64,000 bases of DNA from Desulfocapsa sp. (GTDB lineage: Bacteria; Desulfobacterota; Desulfobulbia; Desulfobulbales; Desulfocapsaceae). The DNA is taken from NCBI GenBank assembly GCA_022712895.1, contig JAFLJS010000021.1:1-64000 (forward strand), in the 5' to 3' direction. Shown here piece after piece: positions 18,374-27,600 of this stretch. The notes under the pieces were generated by a model, which made no database searches, was not told the origin of the DNA, and saw nothing but the letters and a program-made list of their open reading frames with translations. Made by a program: the position numbers and the translations under genes. Position 1 is the stretch's first letter. Each line of letters opens with the position of its first letter.

Positions 18374-19358
18374 ACCAGGCAATTGTTTTTTTGATACCCT
18401 TCTCCAGCGTCCATCGAGGGCGGAATCCGAGTTCGTCCTGTATACGAGAAGAATTGCAGAGCCATCCTTTTTGTTTGATTTCAAGCCATTTGTCGGGATT
18501 TAAGTCTTGCGGTTTTTTGAAAATCCGTCCCAGTTGGCTACCCATTTGGCAGGCTATCCATATGATAGGTAGTGGTAGCGTTAACGTGATTGCTCGTGGA
18601 TTCGTATGGGTGGCAATTGTGTTTATTAGCGTATCCCAGGTATAGGAATTACCGTCTGTCACATAGAATGTTTTGCCATTGGCTTTTTTCGACTTTGCGG
18701 CTAGAAGAATTGCTTCGATTAAATCATCTACATAGAGAAGACTGACTGGGAAATCCCTAAATCCGTTCTTAATCATAATTCCATAGGAAGTCGTTTTGAA
18801 AAGTGGTTTCATTCCATGATCTTGAGGGCCAAAAACGATGGAAGGTCTCAGTATAACGATAGGATTTTTCTCAGCGATGGAGAGCACCACCTGCTCAGCA
18901 TCATGTTTGGATTGTCCATATGCAGATACTGGTAGAGAATCTTGGGTCGATTCGGTTACTCCTGGTTCTTGTGCGCACGGGCCGCCCGCTGCCTGGCTTG
19001 AAATATAGATGAGTTTTTGATGGCTTGGCGCATGCTGACTGATGGTGTGCACAAGTTGACGAGTGGTTTCCAGGTTACCGTTAAAGTAATCTGTCTTTTG
19101 TGTCGCTCTGACTACTCCTGCAACATGGAAGACTATATCTGTTTTTTTAATTTGTTCTCTGTAAGCGTCAGGATCGTTCAGATCGCCTGTTATCAATTCA
19201 ATATCTTTGTTTTGTAAATGAATGGCCTTTGTGTGTGAGCGGACAAGGCAGCTTATCGAATAGTTACGCCCAACAAGTTCATTGACCAGATTGCTGCCAA
19301 TAAATCCGGTGGCACCGGTGACAAAAGCATGCATTTGCTGTTTTTCCTTTGTGCTCAT
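18351..19358 (-). CDS. NAD(P)-dependent epimerase/dehydratase (extended SDR, 3beta-HSD-like)
   Basis: FVTGATGFIGSNLV, IVFHVAGVV, YGQSKHDAE (YxxxK), VILRPSIVFGP. Confidence 0.85.
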   Translation of the reverse strand: MSTKEKQQMHAFVTGATGFIGSNLVNELVGRNYSISCLVRSHTKAIHLQNKDIELITGDLNDPDAYREQIKKTDIVFHVAGVVRATQKTDYFNGNLETTRQLVHTISQHAPSHQKLIYISSQAAGGPCAQEPGVTESTQDSLPVSAYGQSKHDAEQVVLSIAEKNPIVILRPSIVFGPQDHGMKPLFKTTSYGIMIKNGFRDFPVSLLYVDDLIEAILLAAKSKKANGKTFYVTDGNSYTWDTLINTIATHTNPRAITLTLPLPIIWIACQMGSQLGRIFKKPQDLNPDKWLEIKQKGWLCNSSRIQDELGFRPRWTLEKGIKKTIAWYRKAGWL

Positions 19359-20449
19359 AAGGATTTCTCTCTAACAATCTTTGTTACTTTACCATTTTTA
19401 CCAACGTGGTACTGAATGTTTGCCCAGTTTATAACATTGGAGAACCATGTTTGCATGTGGCAGTAAGCGGCCATGGTAAGGGCAGTGAGAGATGCCGGAA
19501 ACCAGAAGAAAAGTGAGCCGGGGGATGGATGTTTGAGATACAGGAAACTGGTGAAGATGGAAAACAGTAGAACGGTTGCAGCACTGCATTGCAGAAGGAG
19601 CAAGGGAACGGGAAAGGCTAAGTTCATTACGCAGATGAAAAAACCTGTCAGAACTGATACTGCACAAACAAGGGACAGGAAACCTGTGGCAAACCAGAGT
19701 TCAGGGAAAATGAATTTAAGGTATGCCCACTGTCTTGTCAGCCATATAGTCCAACTTTGCAGACTTTCGTCCACAAGGTAAGTTTGCAGATCGGAGTGGT
19801 CTGGTATTGTCACTGAAATGTTTTTTGTCTGTAAGAGTTTGGCAAGACTGACGTCATCGACAATGTTGTTTTTCCACATTTCGGCGACAAAAAGGTCTTC
19901 GAAAGTTTCCCTTCGTATTGCTGTGGCACCTCCCCATGGCTGGCCAAGGAATGGGAGCTTACGAATAAGGCTGAGTGTGAGAACACAAATTGCTCTCCCT
20001 TGTGAGTAGATACAATGTTTTTTGGGATGAATTTGATGATATCCGGAGGTGATCACGCAGGACTCGTGCAAGAGAAACGGCTGTATAAGGCAATGGAGCC
20101 AATCGGAGGGTGCAACATGTCCGGAGTCGCAACACACTAACAACTCAGGATTATTCCCTGCTTTTTGTATCCCAGCCAGAAGGTTGTGGTTCTTCTGGCT
20201 GCAGCTTGTGGCTTTGCCGGAGTAAAGTAGTGTCGTTTGTTTGTGTGTTTTACAAATTTCAACGATAAAATCTGTCGCAGAATCGTTTTTATCCTGAAGA
20301 ACAAAGATAATGTCAAAGGCTTGATAGGTTTGGTTGATCAGGCTTTTTATGTTGCCTGTAAGGGCCGCTGAGGCTCCTGTTACAGGTATTATGAGTGTTA
20401 CAAAAGGGAATGTGGGGCTGCCCCGGTTGGTCATTGCACGTCGAGTCAT
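19355..20449 (-). CDS. Glycosyltransferase, GT21/ceramide-glucosyltransferase-like (GT2 fold)
   Basis: VTLIIPVTGASAAL, LLVCCDSGHVAPSDWL, GQPWGGATAIRRETF, NNIVDDVSLAKLL, TRQWAYLKF; C-terminal hydrophobic segments. Confidence 0.72.
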   Translation of the reverse strand: MTRRAMTNRGSPTFPFVTLIIPVTGASAALTGNIKSLINQTYQAFDIIFVLQDKNDSATDFIVEICKTHKQTTLLYSGKATSCSQKNHNLLAGIQKAGNNPELLVCCDSGHVAPSDWLHCLIQPFLLHESCVITSGYHQIHPKKHCIYSQGRAICVLTLSLIRKLPFLGQPWGGATAIRRETFEDLFVAEMWKNNIVDDVSLAKLLQTKNISVTIPDHSDLQTYLVDESLQSWTIWLTRQWAYLKFIFPELWFATGFLSLVCAVSVLTGFFICVMNLAFPVPLLLLQCSAATVLLFSIFTSFLYLKHPSPGSLFFWFPASLTALTMAAYCHMQTWFSNVINWANIQYHVGKNGKVTKIVREKSL

Positions 20450-20453
20450 CTTT

Positions 20454-21602
20454 TTAGATCAGATCCTTTCTATATATCCTGTAACGTTTATCCGGCTTGA
20501 GGCCGGCATCTTCATAAAGACGATTCATTGCGTCGTTATCTTCCAGAGACCACCCCAATTCCGCATACTGGTATTGGGGCATGGTTACAAATAAATCATT
20601 CAGGTACTTGAAGGCCAGTAGAGGTAAACCCATTTGTCGGTATTGCTCTTTTATGCCGAATAGAAGTGCACGAAACCCTGTGATTTCAGATTCATAAGCA
20701 AATTTTTTGAATAGCGCCGTGATCCCTAGCTTGCCATTGAACCGTTTAAGCAAAGGATTGAAATCAGGCAAAAAGAGACAGATTCCGGCAAGTTCATTTT
20801 TGTGGTAAATAAAGAAGGCAAACTCCGGTTCCAAAATAGGGATAAGGTTATTGGCAAGTTCGATCTCTTCCTCTTTGGTGGTAGGGACGAAACCCCAATT
20901 GTCTTTCCAGCATTCATGATAAACAGAGCAGAGGAGATGGATATCATCTTTAGTCCATTTGTCTGGATAGCGAATTTCCACGTCTCCCTGTTGGAAGAGT
21001 TTGTCAGAGATTGAAAACATCCAATCTGGCAGTTTACTGCTACTTGTGAAACGGTATGAAAAGAGATCTTTTTCTTTTTTGAAACCCGCCGCATGGATTA
21101 ATTCCAGGTAGTAGGGTGGGTTGTATGACATCATGAGAGCCGGTGGTTTGTCAAAGCCTTGAATGAGCAGGCCGGTTTCATAGTTTGTTGAAGGATTTAA
21201 AGGGCCGCGGAGAAAAGTCATACCTTCTTTGCTTGCCCATTCTTCCACCGCTTGAAAAAGTGCCAAAGCAGCTTCAGGATCGTTTTCACATTCGAAGAAC
21301 CCCCACCCCCCCACATGTTCATTATGGTAACGGTTATAGTTGTTGTCGATTAAAGCAACTATGCGACCAATAATCTCTTTTCCCCGTCGGGCTAGAAAAA
21401 ATTCTCCCTTGGAAAACTTCCAAAAGGGGTGCTTTTTTCGATCCAGTAAGGCTGCCACTGAGGATTTCAGTGGTGGTACCCATAAAGGGAAGTCGGTGTA
21501 AATTTTCCATGGCAATTCAATAAATGCCGTCATGTCCTTCCGGCTTTGTACTGTGGAGATGGTAACCACATCACTGTTTTCGATTGTATGAGATTTCCAC
21601 AT
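20454..21602 (-). CDS. GNAT-fold N-acyltransferase family protein (YghO / bacterial ceramide synthase-like)
   Basis: ELPWKIYTDFPLWVPPL, KGEFFLARRGKEIIGRIVALID, GWGFFECENDPEAALALF, GPLNPSTNYETGLLIQGFDKPPALMMSYNPPYY. Confidence 0.65.
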   Translation of the reverse strand: MWKSHTIENSDVVTISTVQSRKDMTAFIELPWKIYTDFPLWVPPLKSSVAALLDRKKHPFWKFSKGEFFLARRGKEIIGRIVALIDNNYNRYHNEHVGGWGFFECENDPEAALALFQAVEEWASKEGMTFLRGPLNPSTNYETGLLIQGFDKPPALMMSYNPPYYLELIHAAGFKKEKDLFSYRFTSSSKLPDWMFSISDKLFQQGDVEIRYPDKWTKDDIHLLCSVYHECWKDNWGFVPTTKEEEIELANNLIPILEPEFAFFIYHKNELAGICLFLPDFNPLLKRFNGKLGITALFKKFAYESEITGFRALLFGIKEQYRQMGLPLLAFKYLNDLFVTMPQYQYAELGWSLEDNDAMNRLYEDAGLKPDKRYRIYRKDLI

Positions 21603-21667
21603 GGTTTCTATCTGATGTTGTTGAAAATAAGAAGTTAGTCGTGACCCGGTTAATATGAAAAAATTAT

Positions 21668-24600
21668 TTACTCAACCCATTTCATTTGTAACCCATTGAC
21701 TTTCATGATAATGAGTCCGTCGTTGTCGACGCCGCACATATCCCAGGTGGTTCCGGTTTTATCTTCTCTTGTTAGCTTTCCGTCAAGAGTAAGCTTTTCA
21801 CCAGCACGGCAATTTCTCGAAAAGGAGATGTTGTCCATTGCAACAGGTACCGTTGTTCGAGGAGTACCATTATTTTTAAAATTTGTGAAAAATAAGCTTA
21901 TCTGCATTAGAGCTTCAAGGAGGTAATGGGGATAGTGGAAAATGAATGTGAGGTCTTCTGAGAAATCATCCACTTCTGGATAAATCATCGTGCCTTGGAT
22001 TGTATCCTGACCACATGTAGTGATTGTATTCAGTACCTGATATCGGTTTGTCAAGTTGGAGTATTGTCCATACTGTTCCTTAATTTCCTGCTGATTTACC
22101 AGAACTGTTTGAGGGACATTCGTCAACTCCTGTCGGCCAAGGTGAGGGCGAGAGGTATTGGCCAGGACCTGGGCCAAAAAATAGGTGTCCAAGGATGCTT
22201 CTGCTGTTTTTGGAGGAAATCTCCTGTCTCGTTTCATTTCAACAGTACACATTTGCTGACTTGTATTGGTGGGTTGGCCTTGGCAGAAAAGGTGTATTAG
22301 CGTGTCTTTTTCCGGGGGACATTCAATCATGTTGAGTAACTTAACGTTCCTTAGCCCTGTCACCTGTAGATGTGGAAAAAGGATCAGGCTGGTCTCCAGG
22401 AAGGCTTCCATGGCCATTATGGCGGACATAATTGGGTGTCTCAGCAATTTTGATGGTTTGTGGTCGGCGAGCCATAAGTCGCGACGTGAAGAGAGTGTTC
22501 GGGTGGCGTAGAGGGTTTTCTTTCGTAAATCAAGGTGCTTGATAGTGTCAAGCATTGGCATCTTTTCCAGATTGAACCAATGTTCATTAGGTTTAATAGG
22601 ATCTGTCAGAATAGTCTTTGTTTGCGGCATATCTCTTAGGGGAATAATCAAGCAGTCGTCACTTGGGCCACAGAGGAGTTCTCTCAGGATGATTTCAGCA
22701 GCCTCATGCACTTCAAGAAAAATGTTATCTCCCATGTTTTGTTGCAAAATATCTTTTATCTCTTGATTTTCAACCATGCCGGCGCCCTCGATGGGAGGAA
22801 GCCAGAATACCTTTGTCCTAATTGATTTATTGTTTTTCTTGAATGTATGCCAATAGGCTGACATGGCTCGATTGGCTATACAATAATTTCCCTGACCGAC
22901 ATTTCCCCCAATGGCAGCAACTGAAGATAAGGCTAATGCAAAACGTAATCCCTTCTTCTCCACGGATTGTAAAAGATGTATTGCTCCAAGAAGTTTAACA
23001 TCCATTACCTCTTTAAACATGCCGGGTTTAATAAGAGTGATAAAGCTATCGTTGATAATTCCTGCTCCATGAATTATTCCGGTTATTGTACCATGTTGGC
23101 GTGTGATGGTGTTGATCGCTTCTGAGACTTGGACCCGTTGAGTGACATCACAGGAGATGTATTGGACTGTTGCCCCAAGCTGTTCAATTTTAGCGAGGTT
23201 TTTTTGTATTTCGAGGCTGGTCAGGACCTCCTGTCGTTTTACGTTTAGTTCACGAGGAGACAGGTTTTCGTAGTTTCGTTTTAGATAACTGGTAATGAAC
23301 TGCTGTTTTTTGTCGAAGTCAGTGGGCACATCGTCAAGAGTGATTAAGTCGTGCAATGATGAGCGGCCAAGGAGAATGAGTGTACAGCCGAATGGTGCAA
23401 ATGAACGAGCCAGATAGGATGTAACTCCCTGTGCACCACCAGATATAATAATGACATCGTTATTGGAAAGCGTCATTGATGGGAACTCCGGAATAGTAAG
23501 AGCTTGCCTGGTCATTTTACAGGCATATATGTGTTGGTCTTTGATGAAGAGTTCAATGAATGGATTGGTCAGATCGAAAGAGAACGGTATAACAGAATGC
23601 ATACTACTGTTATCACCTATAGTCAGACTACGTAGATAGAGTGTCTTATATTCCTTGGCAGCTGTGAGATGAAGTCCAAGGATGGATTCACTGAACAGTG
23701 ATTCGCCGTGGGAGCCGTTGTTGTTACTGTGAATGTGAATACAAAATTTTCTGCTAGCTGATTTGAGAAACTGTTGGAAAAGGATAAAAAATCCAGTTAC
23801 CAGTGAGTTGATTTCAAGGGGGGAATAGTGGTGTTCAGTGTGTTTGTCACTGATTAGGATAATGCCAGTCAGTGGGCCATCTTTTGCTAGCTTGTCCATG
23901 GCCCGTATTACGTCATCAGGGTCGAATAGGTTGATAAAGCCATCCTGTTGTTGCTTATCTACCTGTAAAGAGATCACTTCGGAATCATAGGTCGTAGTGA
24001 ATGAATCCTTGAACTTACGGGAATGATTGGTGCTGGTAAAAGAAAGAAGTAGGATACGGCTGCCTGGATCTATCTGCAGTTTCTTTTCTTCTGTTTGTGT
24101 GACTTCTTCGAGCTGATATCGAAGACGATTAATACCATTCTCTGGTGACGAAATCGTGGAATGGACGTGGTCGGTTGCAGACGCAACGACTGGGGCAATT
24201 GGCACACTATTCATGGAAACGTGAAATTCATTGCTTTCCATAAACGCGGTTATACGATTGGCCAGATCCCGGACAGTTCGCACCGTCAAAAAGTCTTCCA
24301 GAGTAGTTGTGATATTAAATGTTCTTTCGGCGGCATCCACAATGATTGGGATGCGGCTGGATTTGATAGCCAGGTCATCTCGAATATCCATTTCGGCTTC
24401 AATTTCATCACGTTCATAACCTGTGGCATCCATGATGATCTGGATAACCTGTTCAAGTATGAGGTTGTCTCTAGCGATGGTTTTAGAACCATTGGGCTCT
24501 GTCGTGGTCGTACTTGGATCAGGGAGGCGGGATGCCGTACCTGGAGGAGGTGAATCTTCAATTGCCATAAGTTCAACGATGCGATCTGCCAGATCCCGAA

Positions 24601-27600
24601 CTGTCCGTACAGTTAAAAAATCCTCAAGAGTTGTCGTGATATTAAATCTTTTTTCAGCCTCATCGACGATGATTGGGATGCGACTGGATTTGATGGCCAG
24701 ATCATTTCTAAGATCCATTTCTGCCTGGATTTCATCCCGGTCATAGCCAGTGGCATTCATAATGATCTGGATAACCTGCTCAAGTATGTTGGTATCCTGG
24801 GCAATCGGTACCGATATTGTACTGGTGGCAATAGTGTCTGTACAAGTGCTGGGGATAAAGTCTGTCGGCATATAAGCCGCCAGCATTTTTTTATCAAAAT
24901 TAGGATCAATCTGTTGTCGAATAGCCCGGATGATTGCAGGTTTAAGGTGTCTTTCGGTACCGTGAAGGGCGTAAGAATATATTTCTTGCTGAATTATATT
25001 CCAAATAGCTTCTTTGGAAATGGCGTGTTTGCTAACTTTGGCATTCTGCAATAAAGAAATGTTGTGCACATCGTCCGGGCTTATGCACTGTTTGACATAT
25101 AAGGATGAAATGGATTTTTTGAGTGTCAGGACTTCATCTTCAGCTGAGCAGCTATTGAAACAATGGACTTTTGGTGCACAGTCCCGGATAAGTGTACAGA
25201 GAGTGTCTTGTGGACCGATTTCAAGAAATTGACCGCAACCAAAATCATTCACAAGACTCAACACATTGTCTTGCCAATGAACAGGTGATTCTAGATGTGA
25301 AAGTATTGTCTTTTTAATCCCGGTTGCATCATTTGGGTATGGTTGGCAGGTTGTGTTGGAGAGAACTGGTACCTGGGGAGGGCGAACATCCATATGAGAA
25401 AGGTACTCCCCCAGTTCTTCACGGATAATTTTCATTGTGGGTGAGTGAAATGCCATGGAAACAGGCAATTGGGTGTTCCAGTGGCGATCTTGGTCAAGGG
25501 TCTTTTTGAAGCGCTCTATTTCTTTATTGCTACCACCAATAACTGTTTGGCTGGGTGAGTTGAAGTTGGTGATAAACAGATGTGCATTGTCACCGAGTTT
25601 CTCATTAAGATATGCCTCTGGTGCACTTACAGCAAGCATGGTGCCTGGGTCGTCTACCATTCTTGAGGCTTTTGCCATGCATTGAGCACGTTTATGGATG
25701 AAATTGAACCCATCCTCATAGCTGAAGCAGCCAGCAACACAGAGAGCTGTTAGCTCACCCATGGAATGACCGGCCATGGCAGTGGGTTGTAAGCCAAAGG
25801 CGTTTAATTGCTTGTATATGGCATATTCAAGAAGAAAAAGGCTTGGCTGCTGGTACTCTGTTTGCTGAAGTTTGCCGTCATCTTTTTGGAAAAGGAGTTG
25901 CAGAATATCAAATTCTGCGAGTTTGGCTAATGTGTCCATCCATTGGCGGATAACTGGGAATGTGTGGTAGAGTTTTTTACCCATTTGGGGATAGTGGGTA
26001 CCCTGTCCGGAGAAAATAAGTGCCAGTGCGGTAGGATTTTTTACTTCTCGGCTCACAGTTACGCCGAGTTTTGCCAGTTCTTTTTTTTGCTTGAATGCGA
26101 GGTCGGTAAAGTCTTGCAGGTAAGGTGATATTACGTTCTTAAGATTGAAGGGCTGATTGGGTTGCGTTATAGATGCAATTCTGAAAGGTTGGTTGTTGAG
26201 TTGAGTTTTGAAAAAAGAAACACCACAGGTTGGTGCATCGGCAGTTGTCTGCGTCGTAGTAGATAGGGGCATTGGAGTTTCGATATTCCCCTCAGTCTTT
26301 TGCTTATGCCATTGTTCATCTTCAATCTGAACCACATAGTTGGCTCCACCAAAGCCAAAGGCGTTGACCTCAAAACGTTTAGGTCTGTCAGGGTGGTTCG
26401 GCCATTGTTCTGGTTCCCTACAGACTCGGAATCCAGCCTCTTCCAGGCCGATACTCGGATCCGGATTTTTGTAATTCAATGTGGGTGGGAAGATGCCGGC
26501 ATGCATCGCACAAATACCACGAATAAGGCTGTTGATTCCGGATGCGCCCAGAGTGTGACCAATTTGAGATTTGAAGGACGAGAGTACAACGTCACTGTCA
26601 GGGGGGAAGATATCTTTCAAAGCATTTACTTCTTCTCGATCTCCCATGTGGGTGGCTGTTGCATGACATTCAACCATATCTATCTGGTCAGGCTCGTATC
26701 CTGCCTCTTGGAAGGAGGTCTTGATGGCAATCTTCTGTGTCCCTGCAACAGATTCCACCATTCCCTGATGATTGTTACTGGCACCGACTCCGGTGATATG
26801 GGCAAGAATCGGAGCCTTTCTTTGTCGGGCAATAGATTCTCGTTCAATGACAATTAAGCCCCCGCCCTCACCGAGAACCATTCCACTACGCTCAGCATCA
26901 AAAGGACGGGAAAAAGCGGCTGGATCCTGGTTGTCATACCCTTTTCCTGCCAGTGCTCCCAGTGCTGAGAATTCGATGAAAGATGCTTGGATAAGAAGCT
27001 CTTCACCACCACCAATGATAGCTGCATCTAAAACACCATTTTGTATCAACTGAATACCGTTATACAGAGCTGTGAGACTGGATGCGCAAGCTGTAGTTAC
27101 AGAATAGCTCGGTCCAGTGAAGCCGTATTTGTTGCAGATGAAACCTGCCGCAGCACAGTTGAGACGGCCAAGAAGTGTGGTGTCGTCGATGGCCAGGTGA
27201 TTCGATCTGATAACTTCTTCTAAGGATTCACTCTGTTCTGAGGTGAGATTGCATTCTTTACGAATTGAGTCAGCAATGGATTTGGCTCTGGCGAAGATAC
27301 TCAGATCAGCAGTTGTGGATCCCATTTCGCCAGCATTTTGTGAGACTATAACTCCGATACGATGGCGAGGTGTTGCTGAGTCCAAAAGGGTTGAGTTGTG
27401 GATGGCCTTGTGGGCGAGCCATAAGGTGAGCTTGGTTGATGCAGTCATGGTGCGAAAATCATGGGGAGGAATACCCAGTTCTTTACGTGCAATATCAAGG
27501 GATAGAAAGGCACCTACTTTGCAGTATGTTTTGCCTTCGGTGATTGAGTCAGCGTTGAATATTTCCTCATGGTTCCATTTGTCTTCAGGTATTTCGCTGA

